The translations under genes were made by a program, and so were the position numbers. Below are positions 35,678 to 44,530 of a DNA stretch of 50,230 bases, piece after piece (the stretch's first letter is position 1; each line of letters begins with the position of its first letter). The notes below the pieces were generated by a model that saw only the letters and a list, made by a program, of their open reading frames with translations, was not told the origin of the DNA and ran no database searches. The stretch comes from Planctomycetota bacterium (lineage in GTDB: Bacteria > Planctomycetota > Planctomycetia > Planctomycetales > Planctomycetaceae). The stretch lies in assembly GCA_016872645.1 (NCBI GenBank), contig VGZH01000040.1:1-50230 (forward strand). The letters are read 5' to 3'.

Positions 35678-36832
35678 TCACTTCGGATCGCAGTATTTCA
35701 GCGCCATCAGTGCGTACGCGGTCGTGAGGTTCGGATCCCCTTCCATCCAGCGGTCGGCGGCGTTGACCCAGCTGCCGTTGTCTTTCTGCCGTTTGGCGAG
35801 GGCGTCGGTCAGTTCCTTGCGCCAGTCGTGCTTCTCCCCCTTGGCGTCCTCGAAAAGGTCTGCTTCAAGCGTTGTCAGCGACTTCGCGAACGTGTGGTAG
35901 TAGTAATACAAGCCTTGCTGATCCAATCCGGGGTTCTGTTCGACCGAGTAGAACTTGCGCAGCCAATCGAGTGCGGCTTTGACTCGTTTGTCGTCCTTGG
36001 TAAGACCGGCGTAGAGCATCGACTTCAATCCGGCGTAGGTCATGCTGGCGTAGGACCGCAAACCGCCGTCGGCGTTCTTGCCGGCCATCGATGCGCCCCC
36101 CGCCGCCGGTGTGTAATAGAAGCCGCCGTCGTTGACTTTGGCGGCGAATTCGGTCGTGTTGAATTCGCTTTCCAAATTCTGGCAGCGTGAGACGAAGATC
36201 AGCGCGTTCTTCATCGCGGGGTCATCCGACTTCACTCCGGCGGCCTTGAGCGCGTCGAGCAGAAACGATGTGTTCGACAGGTCGGGTCGTTGCGATTTTC
36301 CATAACCTCCGCCGCCAAAATTCGGGTGCGACTTGTCGACACTTTCGGTTTCGTCCCACTGCAACACGCGCAGGAATTTCTCGCCCCCCTTGATCTGTGC
36401 CGTGTAGCGGCCATCGGAGTTCGCTCCAGACAGCGCGAGCAGCGTCAGACTGGTCTCGTAATTCTTGTGATTCGTTTCTGGGTGATAGATGCCGCCGTCC
36501 TTTTGCAGGTAGCCGAGCAGATGCTTCAGCCCCTTCTGCAACGTCGGGTCATCAACCTTCACTCCCGCGCTGACGAGGCCGAAGCAGGACATCGCGGTGA
36601 TCCCTGGCTGAGTCGCCGAGGTCCAACTGCCGTCGTCGCTCTGCGTGGTCTTGAGGAAGTTGACACCCTTCTCGCGGATCGACTTCAGCAGCTTGGCGTC
36701 TGGCCCCACCTGGTCCGCAGCGAACGAGGGCAGACCGCGCAATACTCCCGCTCCACCAAGAGCGGCAAGCGCAGTCAAAAAGGCTCGGCGGTCAACGCTG
36801 GAACGGATGTCGGAAGAATTCAAATAGTGCAT
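35678..36832 (-). CDS. Exported prenyltransferase/squalene-cyclase-repeat protein
   Basis: This 384-aa protein has a Tat signal ([27 protein letters not shown]). The rest is an alpha/alpha toroid of prenyltransferase/squalene-oxidase-type repeats with recurring DGSW/GGIY units: [64 protein letters not shown]. The Asp-rich catalytic DxDD motif of squalene-hopene cyclases is not seen, so it is probably not a cyclase. Similar exported proteins are common in planctomycetes, with unknown role. GAGGAAA lies just before the ATG. Confidence 0.88.
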   Translation of the reverse strand: MHYLNSSDIRSSVDRRAFLTALAALGGAGVLRGLPSFAADQVGPDAKLLKSIREKGVNFLKTTQSDDGSWTSATQPGITAMSCFGLVSAGVKVDDPTLQKGLKHLLGYLQKDGGIYHPETNHKNYETSLTLLALSGANSDGRYTAQIKGGEKFLRVLQWDETESVDKSHPNFGGGGYGKSQRPDLSNTSFLLDALKAAGVKSDDPAMKNALIFVSRCQNLESEFNTTEFAAKVNDGGFYYTPAAGGASMAGKNADGGLRSYASMTYAGLKSMLYAGLTKDDKRVKAALDWLRKFYSVEQNPGLDQQGLYYYYHTFAKSLTTLEADLFEDAKGEKHDWRKELTDALAKRQKDNGSWVNAADRWMEGDPNLTTAYALMALKYCDPK

Positions 36833-37091
36833 GATTTCCTCAATCGATTCGACAAATGAGTGGCCTCTATCGCCTCGCGAGTATATCGACTACTCGAACC
36901 CAAAGGCGGTGTCGGCTGGGATGTTTTTTCGCCGGAGCTGGCGAAAAAGCCGCCGCGTCGTAGCGGATGCGTCTCGCAACGGCTGGATGCGGGACGCAGC
37001 CACTTCGATCAGTGTTATCCCAGTTCGTCACTGTTTACGCTCTGCTTACACTCTGCCACTCAAACTTTTCCGCACCAGGAGTCATCCACCG

Positions 37092-38198
37092 ATGAGCCGT
37101 TCGAACACCTGTCGCTGGGGCATTCTCGGAACCGCTGGCATCGCCAGAAAGAACTGGGATTCGATTAAGAACTCCGGCAACGGGACGCTAATCGCCGTCG
37201 CCAGCCGCTCGACCGAGCGGGCTCAGCAATTCATCGACGAGTGCCAGGGTTGCGTCACCTACTCCCCCGCCCCGCGAGCGATCGGCAGCTATGAAGGCCT
37301 ACTGGCGGCGAGCGACATCGATGCTGTTTACATCCCGCTGCCGACCGGCATCCGCAAGGAATGGGTGATCCGTGCGGCACAAGCGGGCAAACACGTCTTG
37401 GCCGAGAAGCCCGTCGGCTGCAATTCCGCCGACGTCGCCGAGATGATCGCCGCCTGCCGAAAGAACAACGTCCAATTCATGGACGGCGTGATGTTCATGC
37501 ACAGCGCGCGGCTGCCGAAATTGCGAGAAGTGTTAGATGATGGCGAAAGCGTAGGACGCATCCGCCGCATCTCCTCGACTTTCAGTTTCTGCGGTCCCGA
37601 AGCGTTTCACCAAGCCAATATCCGAGCCAGCGGGGAACTGGAACCGCTCGGCTGCTTGGGCGACCTTGGCTGGTACACGATCCGCTTTACGTTATGGGCG
37701 CTGAACTATCAGATGCCGCGCCGTGTGAGTGCTCGGATGCTGTCACAATCGCACCGACCTGATAGCAAGCTCGATGTGCCGATGGAGTTCTCGGCCGAAC
37801 TGTTCTTCGACGGCGGAGTCTCGGCGACGTTCTACAACTCGTTCATCACCGAGCACCAACAATGGGGCTTCATTGCCGGCGACAAGGGCTTCGTGCATGT
37901 GTCCGATTTCGTCCTGCCGTACCTCGGTTGCGAGTCCGCTTTTAACGTCCACAAGGCGGCGTTTCATGTCGACGGTTGCGACTACAGCTATGAAGAACAC
38001 ACTCGACGCCACGCCGCTTACGAATACAGCAACAACGCTCCGACGGCTCAGGAGACGAATCTCTTCCGCAACTTTTCCGCGTTGGTCCTGAGCGGCAGGC
38101 GAGACGACCATTGGGCGGACATCGCGTTAAAGACTCAGCAAGTCATGGATGCCTGCTTGGCTTCCGCGCGGCAGGACGGAAAGACGATTGAGATGTAG
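37092..38198 (+). CDS. Gfo/Idh/MocA family oxidoreductase
   Basis: This 368-aa NAD(P)-dependent dehydrogenase begins with CRWGILGTAGIARKN, the Rossmann GxGxxA-type loop. The catalytic motif is HVLAEKPVGCN, with the Lys of EKP. The C-terminal part is the expected beta-sheet domain (LGDLGWYTIRFTLWA, VPMEFSAELFFDGGVSATF). It probably oxidises a sugar or inositol-type alcohol. The frame is open from 36831, but the ATG at 37092 fits the family start and has AGGAG upstream. The 259-bp divergent region before it contains a hairpin at 36925-36948. It is the first gene of a plus-strand run with the sulfatase and carbamoylase. Confidence 0.9.
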   Translation: MSRSNTCRWGILGTAGIARKNWDSIKNSGNGTLIAVASRSTERAQQFIDECQGCVTYSPAPRAIGSYEGLLAASDIDAVYIPLPTGIRKEWVIRAAQAGKHVLAEKPVGCNSADVAEMIAACRKNNVQFMDGVMFMHSARLPKLREVLDDGESVGRIRRISSTFSFCGPEAFHQANIRASGELEPLGCLGDLGWYTIRFTLWALNYQMPRRVSARMLSQSHRPDSKLDVPMEFSAELFFDGGVSATFYNSFITEHQQWGFIAGDKGFVHVSDFVLPYLGCESAFNVHKAAFHVDGCDYSYEEHTRRHAAYEYSNNAPTAQETNLFRNFSALVLSGRRDDHWADIALKTQQVMDACLASARQDGKTIEM

Positions 38199-38296
38199 GC
38201 CGACGACTTTGATCATCCGGTGCTTGCGGAAGAGCATCCGTTGGGAAAGCATGTGCTGTATCGGCTCCTTCGTCCTGCCTCTGAGAAAGGTGTCCC

Positions 38297-39865
38297 ATGA
38301 GCGTCGCTCGATTCGCGCTGCTGATTGCGACAGCGCTGCTTTCGTTCTGGGCTCGCGAGGAAATCGCGAACGCTGCGGACGCGAAATCGTTCCGTCCGAA
38401 CATTCTGCTGATCTACGCCGACGACCAATCGACCAAGACGGTGCGTTGTTATCCCGAATCGTGGCCGTGGGTCCGCACTCCGCACATCGACGCACTGGCC
38501 AAGGCCGGCGTGCGATTTCAAGGAGCTTACCTCGGCTCGTGGTGCATGCCCTCGCGAGCGACGCTGTTGACCGGGCGGCATCCGCACGGCATCGAGTCGA
38601 TGCGTATGGCGGGCACTTATCCCGGCAGCACCTATGACCCGAAGCAGACGCCATTCTGGCCGAGCCTCTTTCGTAAGCAGGGCTATCACACCGCTCAAAT
38701 CGGCAAGTGGCACACCGGAACCGATGCGGGGTTCGGCCGCGATTGGGATTATCAAATCGTCTGGAATCGGCCGAGGCATCCCGACAACGCAGGGCAGTAC
38801 TACGACAAGCAGATGCTGTCGTTCAACGGCGGCGAACCAAAACTGGTCGAGGGATACTCGACCGACAACTATACGAAGTGGGCCTGCGAGTACATCCGCG
38901 GCGAACACCGCGCGGCGGACAAACCGTGGTACTTGTGGCTCTGCTACGGAGCCGTGCATGGTCCCTCCATTCCGGCCAAGCGGCATCTCGGCGCGTACAA
39001 AGATCAGAAGGTGCCGTCACCTGCGGACATCTTTGGGCCACGGCCGGGGAAGCCGGCGTATCTCGACAAAACGCAGGCTTGGTCCAAGGGGCCGGATGGC
39101 GTGCCGGTCATGGGAAAGAGCGGCGAAGCCTTCGGCGACGAGAGCAGCAAGAAGGCGAAAACTCATGCCGAGTGGGTCCACCAAGTCAACGAGTGTGTGC
39201 CGGCGATTGACGAAGGGGTCGGCCAGGTGATGGCCGCTCTGCGCGAGTCGGGGCAGTTAGAGAACACGCTGGTGATCTACACCGCCGATCAAGGCTTCTC
39301 GATGGGCGAGCATGGCTTCCGCACGAAGCTGGCTCCGTACGACGCCAACTATCGCTCGCCGCTGATCGTCAGCCGCCCCGGCACAATCCCGCAGGGAAAA
39401 GTCTGCCCACACACAGTCAACGGAACCGATCTGGTCGTGACGTTCTTAAAGCACGTCGGACTCGAACTGCCCTGGACGATGCACGGCCGAGACATCACAC
39501 CCCTGCTTCGCGACCCCGAACATGCCGAGTGGAATCACCCGACGCTCTATGAGCATGTCGGCCACGAGTATGGCTCGGACGTGACCAAGGTTTTGCGAGA
39601 TGAACCCAGTCACGCGGTCCACAACAACGTCCCGTGGTATGTCGCCCTCGAATACGGTCGGCAGAAGTACATTCGATATCTCGCCCCGAACGTCGATCCG
39701 CCAGAAGAATTGTATGACCTTGCCAATGATCCTGAAGAATTGACGAACCTCGCGGCGCGACCGGATCAGAAAGCGAACTTGGAAAGACTCCGGCAAACCG
39801 CGATCTCGGAGCTACGTCGTACGGAATCGGAATTCCTCAATCATTTGCCACCCGTCGCACCTTGA
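38297..39865 (+). CDS. Exported type I sulfatase
   Basis: This 522-aa sulfatase has a signal peptide (LLIATALLSFWAREEIANAA). The metal-binding start is NILLIYADDQS, with Asp-42 and Asp-43. The key C-x-P-S-R motif, SWCMPSRATLLTGR, puts the Cys that becomes formylglycine at residue 83. Also present are GKWHTG, TADQGFSMGEHG and the DLANDPEELTNLA end typical of planctomycete sulfatases. It should remove sulfate esters, likely from a polysaccharide, outside the cytoplasm. Its sulfatase-modifying enzyme is not in the window. The next gene starts eight bases after its stop, so the two are probably cotranscribed. Confidence 0.94.
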   Translation: MSVARFALLIATALLSFWAREEIANAADAKSFRPNILLIYADDQSTKTVRCYPESWPWVRTPHIDALAKAGVRFQGAYLGSWCMPSRATLLTGRHPHGIESMRMAGTYPGSTYDPKQTPFWPSLFRKQGYHTAQIGKWHTGTDAGFGRDWDYQIVWNRPRHPDNAGQYYDKQMLSFNGGEPKLVEGYSTDNYTKWACEYIRGEHRAADKPWYLWLCYGAVHGPSIPAKRHLGAYKDQKVPSPADIFGPRPGKPAYLDKTQAWSKGPDGVPVMGKSGEAFGDESSKKAKTHAEWVHQVNECVPAIDEGVGQVMAALRESGQLENTLVIYTADQGFSMGEHGFRTKLAPYDANYRSPLIVSRPGTIPQGKVCPHTVNGTDLVVTFLKHVGLELPWTMHGRDITPLLRDPEHAEWNHPTLYEHVGHEYGSDVTKVLRDEPSHAVHNNVPWYVALEYGRQKYIRYLAPNVDPPEELYDLANDPEELTNLAARPDQKANLERLRQTAISELRRTESEFLNHLPPVAP

Positions 39866-39873
39866 GACATCGG

Positions 39874-40785
39874 ATGCCCCGAATTCTCACCATCGCCGCC
39901 GCTCAAATGGGACCGATCACGCGTTCCGAATCGCGATCCCAAGTCCTCGAACGACTGATTGGGTTGCTGCGGCAAGCCCAGCAACAGGGCTGCGAACTGA
40001 TCGTCTTCACCGAGTGCGCGTTGACGCCGTTCTTTCCGCATTGGTGGATCGCGGACCAGGCGGAGATCGATGCCTACTTTGAGAAGTCATTGCCCGGCCC
40101 GCAGACGCAGCCGTTGTTCGACGAAGCCGCGCGATTGGGGATCGGCTTCTGTCTGGGCTACGCAGAGCTGCACCACGATGGCGAGCACACGCGGCGATTC
40201 AATTCCGCCGTGCTGGTCGAGCGGGATGGGCGGATCGTCGGTCGCTATCGCAAAGTCCATCTCCCCGGACATGCCGATCATCGACCAGACAACCCGTTTC
40301 AGAATTTGGAGAAGCGTTACTTCGAGCCGGGCAATCTTGGCTTTCCGGTTTTCCTGTGGTCCGGTTGCCGCGTGGGCCTGTTGATTTGCAATGATCGCCG
40401 CTGGCCGGAGTCGTATCGCTGCCTCGGACTGCAAGGCTGCGAGTTGGTGCTCTTGGGCTACAACACTCCGCGGCATTTCCCGGAGTACCCCGAGACCGAT
40501 CGGCTGGCGGATTTCCATCATCAACTCAGCCTGCAAGCCGGTGCGTATCAAAACGGGATGTGGGTCGTCGCGACGGCCAAGGCTGGCGTCGAAGAAGGGG
40601 TCGAACAAATCGGCGGCAGCATGATCGTCGCGCCGTCGGGAGAAGTCGTCGCGCAAGCGACAACACTTGGCGACGAACTCATCGTCCATCACTGCGACTT
40701 GGACCTCTGTCGCACCTACAAGGAAGGGGTCTTCCCAGCTCGAAATCGGCGCGTCGAGCACTACGGGTTGCTGACACAACGGTAG
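39874..40785 (+). CDS. N-carbamoyl-D-amino acid amidohydrolase-like nitrilase-superfamily enzyme
   Basis: This 303-aa cytoplasmic hydrolase has the nitrilase triad at Glu-47 (FTECALTPFFPHW), Lys-127 (GRYRKVHLPGH) and Cys-172 (LLICNDRRWPES). Those three numbers, the length and long stretches such as LEKRYFEPG and FHHQLSLQAG match, from memory, the Agrobacterium D-carbamoylase of the hydantoin pathway. That enzyme cuts N-carbamoyl-D-amino acids to D-amino acid, CO2 and ammonia. The ATG at 39874 is chosen over the TTG at 39862 because it gives this numbering. Substrate chirality cannot be read from sequence alone. It follows the sulfatase gene by eight bases, an unusual partner; no hydantoinase gene is nearby. 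Confidence 0.88.
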   Translation: MPRILTIAAAQMGPITRSESRSQVLERLIGLLRQAQQQGCELIVFTECALTPFFPHWWIADQAEIDAYFEKSLPGPQTQPLFDEAARLGIGFCLGYAELHHDGEHTRRFNSAVLVERDGRIVGRYRKVHLPGHADHRPDNPFQNLEKRYFEPGNLGFPVFLWSGCRVGLLICNDRRWPESYRCLGLQGCELVLLGYNTPRHFPEYPETDRLADFHHQLSLQAGAYQNGMWVVATAKAGVEEGVEQIGGSMIVAPSGEVVAQATTLGDELIVHHCDLDLCRTYKEGVFPARNRRVEHYGLLTQR

Positions 40786-40797
40786 CGTACACAAATC

Positions 40798-40857
40798 GGA
40801 GGATGGGCACTCTTGCCCGCCTCCTCCCCAACGGACGGGCAAGAGTGCCCATCCTCC
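40798..40857. repeat. REPIN-like element with GGAG ends
   Basis: The right half, read on the minus strand, is GGAGGATGGGCACTCTTGCCCGTCC, a GGAG followed by an 8-bp imperfect palindrome around CTCT. The left half from 40798 is the same sequence with small changes. The two are inverted with about 11 bp between them. It lies 12 bp after the carbamoylase stop and next to the ferredoxin terminator. Confidence 0.7.
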
Positions 40858-40896
40858 AAAAATAAAACCCGCGCAGACATCCGTCCGCACGGGGTT
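40858..40896 (-). terminator. Intrinsic terminator of the ferredoxin gene
   Basis: On the minus strand AACCCCGTGCGGAC pairs with GTCTGCGCGGGTT (one bulge, two G-U pairs) around the loop GGAT, then TTTTATTTTT. It starts about 30 bp after the ferredoxin stop. Confidence 0.82.
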
Positions 40897-40927
40897 GAAG
40901 TGGATCTCGCTGAGATAGCCCGGAGAA

Positions 40928-41206
40928 TTACTTGCCGGCCAGCGGCTCTTTCTTTTCAGTGATGACCGGACACGTGGGAGCCATGTCCTTGTTGAGCTGG
41001 ACGTAGTCCTTCCAATTCTCCGGCAAGTTGTCTTCGTGGAAGATCGCTTCGACCGGGCATTCCGGGACGCAGGCTTCGCAGTCGATGCACTCATCGGGGT
41101 TGATGAACAGCATCGCCTCCCCCTCGTAGAAGCATTCGACCGGGCAAACGACGACGCAGTCGGTGTACTTACAGTTGAAACAAGGTTCGGCAACGATGTG
41201 AGCCAT
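40928..41206 (-). CDS. fdxA: Seven-iron ferredoxin (3Fe-4S/4Fe-4S)
   Basis: This 92-aa electron carrier has nine cysteines at 9, 12, 17, 21, 25, 40, 43, 46 and 50. They are spaced as in the FdxA/Azotobacter FdI family ([21 protein letters not shown] then [12 protein letters not shown]), which carries one 3Fe-4S and one 4Fe-4S cluster. It starts MAHIVAEPC with AAGGAAG before the ATG. The size is slightly below that of FdI, with a short C-terminal tail. Electron partners cannot be told from the context; it stands alone with its own terminator. Confidence 0.95.
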   Translation of the reverse strand: MAHIVAEPCFNCKYTDCVVVCPVECFYEGEAMLFINPDECIDCEACVPECPVEAIFHEDNLPENWKDYVQLNKDMAPTCPVITEKKEPLAGK

Positions 41207-41564
41207 GATCTTCCTTTTATTCTGTTTCGCCGCGAGTTGGTCCCGCCAAATCAGCCACCAAGATGCAGTTTCAAAAACCTAGACTGGTGATCGGCCGCCG
41301 CATCGTTCAGCCGCAGTCTTTTCCCCGCCCGCAGCGGAGTTTTTTTGCCTCGCGCGGGTGACCACCACTTCGGAACCGGCGAAAGCGGGGCGATGTTAGG
41401 AGTGCACATTTTGAGTGTCAAGCACGGGAATTTGTGTGTTTTGGTGCGACGGCAACAAGAGGACAAACCGCCTTGCGAAAGTTGCAGTTGAGTGCGGAAC
41501 GAGGTACCAGACGACTATCATAACCCGATCATTCTTGAGACCGTTTCTGCCGAAGGGCTGACAC
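41207..41564. promoter_or_regulatory. 358-bp divergent intergenic region
   Basis: The region lies between the ferredoxin start (minus) and the spermidine-synthase-like start (plus), so it must hold both promoters. I see a T7 run near 41340 and several short GC-rich inverted repeats, but no convincing -35/-10 pair, operator or small gene. Confidence 0.4.
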
Positions 41565-44432
41565 ATGGCGAACTCTTCCGACGCGAATCCCACGAGTTCC
41601 AATCCGAAAACTCCGGCGACTCCTGCGGGGCCGATTCGTCCCGGAAACACGTCGATCAATGAGACCGTGTTGCAGCCCACGTCCTCCGGAGAAACCTACT
41701 CGCTCGCCGCCGCGAGGCCGAGCTCTTCGTCGGAACTCGACTGGAACGCGGCCACCGCTCCGGTGTCGAGCCCAACGAACTCCGAAACCGCCGCGCCGGC
41801 GAAGCGTTTGACCAGAAAATCGGGCTGGGTTTTGGTCGGTTGCAATCTGCTGGTGTTCGTGTCCAGCGTCTGCGTGATGGTGCTCGAACTGACCGCCTCG
41901 CGGTTGATCGCGAAACATGTGGGAAACTCGCTCTACACTTGGACCTCGGTGATCGGCGTCGTGCTGGCCGGAATCACAATCGGTAACTTTCTGGGAGGCT
42001 GGCTGGCCGATCGGGCCGCACCAATCAAGTTGCTGAACTGGTTGTTTCTGATCGCCAGCATTCTCTGCATGAGCGTGCTGTGGCTGGATGGGATCGCCAG
42101 CAATCAACAGCGACCAGAAAGCATGGGCTGGCCGACCTGGGTAGTGTGCATTGTCGGCATGGTGTTCTTCTTGCCGTCGATGTCACTGGGCACGATCTCG
42201 CCGGTCGTCGCCAGCTTGGCGTTGTCGCAAAGCCACAAAGTCGGGAAGACGGTCGGCAACGTTTACGCTTGGGGTGCGCTCGGCTCGATCATCGGCACGT
42301 TCCTGGGTGGCTTCGTGCTGATCGACACGCTTGGCACACGAGCCATCGTCGCGTTGGTCGCCGGCACGCTGGCCGCGATGGGATTCTTTTCGGCCGGAAG
42401 CCAGTGGGCGTTTCGGTCGGCGGTGCTGTTCGGCTGGATGCAGTTCGTGATGTGGATTGGTCTGGCGGCCGCCGTGACCGACGCGGGAATGAAAGACCTC
42501 GCAGAACTCTTCGGTCGTGCGACGACGATCACAAACGATGAATTCGACCGTTCGCTGAAAGTCTCCCGCTGGGCCAGTTTCGGCGAACGCTTGGGCAGAC
42601 AATTGCACGAACTCGGCCTGACGCTCGGTCTGCGGGAAGACAAGTTTGACGAGTACCACGACGAGAGCAACTACTCGTACATCAACGTCACTCAGACCGA
42701 CGAGAACGGCGAACGGGTCGCCGTCCTCAAGCTCGACAAACTGATTCACAGCTACTTCGTGCTCGATAACCCGACGGCGCTCAACTACGACTACGAGAAA
42801 GTTTACGCGGCGGTCACCGAACAAGCGGTCTCGACTTGGGATCGCTCAACGAGCGTGTCGCTGAACGACGTGCGCGGCGAGATCGAAAAGTATCGTCAAG
42901 CGAATGCTGCTCGCCTGCTCCCTCTGCCTGTGGAAGAGGGGCAGAGTGAGGGGCTCGATGCGTTGGACGAGGCTGCAAGAAAAGTGCTCGAAGGACAAGC
43001 CGAAGGCTCGCTGTCTTTGGCAGAGATCAGCAAGCAGTTGCCGCCGTGGGTGGTGTTCGATGCCGCGAAACAAACGCTGTCGCTCCGCGGCGGCATGACT
43101 CCGGAACTGCGAGCCGAACTGCTGCGGCGGCATCCTTACGCGAACTATTGGCAAGCGCTGGAAAGTTTGAGTCAATTGACGCACCGCAGAGACTGGGGGG
43201 ACTTTGGTTCTGTGCCGCTGGCGAATTTGCCGAAGAGCGTGACGATCCCTGTGGGACTCAAAGAGTCGGTGATTTACGACCGGCATCTGCAATCTTTGAA
43301 CGTGTATCGAGCGCTCAGTGCCGAGAATTTGCGAACGCTGGAACGACTCGGCGACATCGAGGCCGTGACGTATCGCGAAGCGGTCGAGCGGCTGTATCGC
43401 GAGTCGCGCCAAATCGGCACGTTGTTCCTGGGAGGTGGCGGCTTCGTTTTTCCGCGCTGGATCGAATCGATGTTTCCTCACGACCCATTGATTCACGTCG
43501 CTGAACTCGACCCCGGTGTGAAGGCCGCCGTGCAAGCCAAGATGGGCTTGCCGCCCGACGGCGAAACTCGCGTGGTGACGACGATCGGAGACGCTCGCAA
43601 CTTTGTCGAGGACCGCGTGCGCTGGAACGCCGAAGCGGTCAAACGAGGTGAGAAACCGGTGCTGTACGATTTCGTCTACGGCGATGCCTTCAACGACTTC
43701 AGCGTCCCGTGGCATCTGACGACGAGAGAGTTCTCCGAAAAGATCGCTTCACTGCTGCACCCGACCGAGGGAATTTACCAAGTCAATCTGATCGACATTT
43801 ACCCGCGCACCGAGTTCCCCATAGCAGGCAAGAACGCTGACGGCACGTACCATCAAATTGAAGGTGACATCCCGGAAGTGCTGACGCATCAGATCGGTGA
43901 TGCCGACAAATGGGCCGGCGTTCCGGCGCCGTATGAAGGATTAGAGATCTCGCAGACGGATGACTTTTCGGGATTCCGATTGGCGGTCCGCGGCGTCATG
44001 TCCGATCCATTGCGTGATCGCCTGCTCAAACTTGGTGACGGCAAACCAGGATTCGTCGCGGCCGTCCAACGGCTTTATGACGATTCGCGCAAGCAACGCA
44101 CCGGTCGATTTCTGGGGGCCTACGTCCGCACGATTTCACGCGTCTTTCCCTACGTTTATGTCTTCAGCAGTGAAATCGGTTCTCCTCAAGCCAGCCGTGA
44201 TACCTTTGTGATCATCGCGTCGAAACGTAAACTCGATTTGACCAATCTCAGAGAATCCAGCAACCACTGGAGTGGAGCACCGTTCGCCAGTTTGGAATCG
44301 GACACCAAGGGTAAGCCGCCTCAAGGTCGTGGCCAGATGGGCGAGATCCTCGCCAATGCCTTTAAGATCGAGTTGACTGACGATTTTGCTCCTGTGGACA
44401 AACTGCTCAGCAAGGTGTTCGACGAACGATGA
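41565..44432 (+). CDS. Large membrane protein with spermidine-synthase-like domain
   Basis: This 955-aa protein opens with ~85 Ser/Thr/Pro-rich residues. About seven membrane segments follow (residues ~85-310, for example LLVFVSSVCVMVLELTASRLIA and IIGTFLGGFVLIDTLG). A long soluble region then includes a methyltransferase-fold domain like polyamine aminopropyltransferases: TLFLGGGGFVFPRW near residue 625 as cofactor loop, then VAELDPGVKAA and VYGDAFNDFSVPWHL. Fused membrane/spermidine-synthase proteins exist in many bacteria, mostly of unproven reaction. The YGDAFNDF site resembles the catalytic Asp region, but polyamine synthesis is not assured. An insertion-like stretch rich in G/E/L occurs at residues ~452-463. 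AAGGG lies before the ATG. Confidence 0.85.
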   Translation: MANSSDANPTSSNPKTPATPAGPIRPGNTSINETVLQPTSSGETYSLAAARPSSSSELDWNAATAPVSSPTNSETAAPAKRLTRKSGWVLVGCNLLVFVSSVCVMVLELTASRLIAKHVGNSLYTWTSVIGVVLAGITIGNFLGGWLADRAAPIKLLNWLFLIASILCMSVLWLDGIASNQQRPESMGWPTWVVCIVGMVFFLPSMSLGTISPVVASLALSQSHKVGKTVGNVYAWGALGSIIGTFLGGFVLIDTLGTRAIVALVAGTLAAMGFFSAGSQWAFRSAVLFGWMQFVMWIGLAAAVTDAGMKDLAELFGRATTITNDEFDRSLKVSRWASFGERLGRQLHELGLTLGLREDKFDEYHDESNYSYINVTQTDENGERVAVLKLDKLIHSYFVLDNPTALNYDYEKVYAAVTEQAVSTWDRSTSVSLNDVRGEIEKYRQANAARLLPLPVEEGQSEGLDALDEAARKVLEGQAEGSLSLAEISKQLPPWVVFDAAKQTLSLRGGMTPELRAELLRRHPYANYWQALESLSQLTHRRDWGDFGSVPLANLPKSVTIPVGLKESVIYDRHLQSLNVYRALSAENLRTLERLGDIEAVTYREAVERLYRESRQIGTLFLGGGGFVFPRWIESMFPHDPLIHVAELDPGVKAAVQAKMGLPPDGETRVVTTIGDARNFVEDRVRWNAEAVKRGEKPVLYDFVYGDAFNDFSVPWHLTTREFSEKIASLLHPTEGIYQVNLIDIYPRTEFPIAGKNADGTYHQIEGDIPEVLTHQIGDADKWAGVPAPYEGLEISQTDDFSGFRLAVRGVMSDPLRDRLLKLGDGKPGFVAAVQRLYDDSRKQRTGRFLGAYVRTISRVFPYVYVFSSEIGSPQASRDTFVIIASKRKLDLTNLRESSNHWSGAPFASLESDTKGKPPQGRGQMGEILANAFKIELTDDFAPVDKLLSKVFDER
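42918..42953. repeat. Repeat-like palindromic segment inside the spermidine-synthase-like gene
   Basis: CTCCCTCTGCCTGTGGAAGAGGGGCAGAGTGAGGGG-type sequence runs 42918-42953, with CCCTCT/AGAGGG as its palindrome. It resembles the widespread intergenic repeat that in one frame reads roughly LPLPVGEGRGEG; here it encodes LPLPVEEGQSEG. It lies in frame in a linker-like helical region. The match to that repeat class is from memory. Confidence 0.5.
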
Positions 44433-44498
44433 TTGCGAAGGGGCAGGCATTGGAAAGAGTTGGTGAAGAAAGCTGACGGACCGGCTCCCGCCCTCCAA

Positions 44499-44523
44499 CC
44501 CCTGATCCCTAACCCCAAACCCC
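44499..44523 (-). promoter_or_regulatory. G-quadruplex motif on the template strand at the translation start region
   Basis: On the minus strand the order is G4, 3-nt loop, G4, 3-nt loop, G3, 4-nt loop, G4, which meets the usual G-quadruplex rule. The plus strand, and so the mRNA, is C-rich. It ends seven bases before the ATG at 44531, where a Shine-Dalgarno site would be, and none is visible there. Confidence 0.6.
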
Positions 44524-44530
44524 TGCTCAT

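Noticed and set aside
40870-40925. Minus-strand reading SEIHFNPVRTDVCAG, which recalls the C-terminal NPVR motif of RAYT transposases
   Set aside because: The DNA is the ferredoxin terminator, a stem-loop with a T-tract, and there is no transposase sequence around it. The match is too short.
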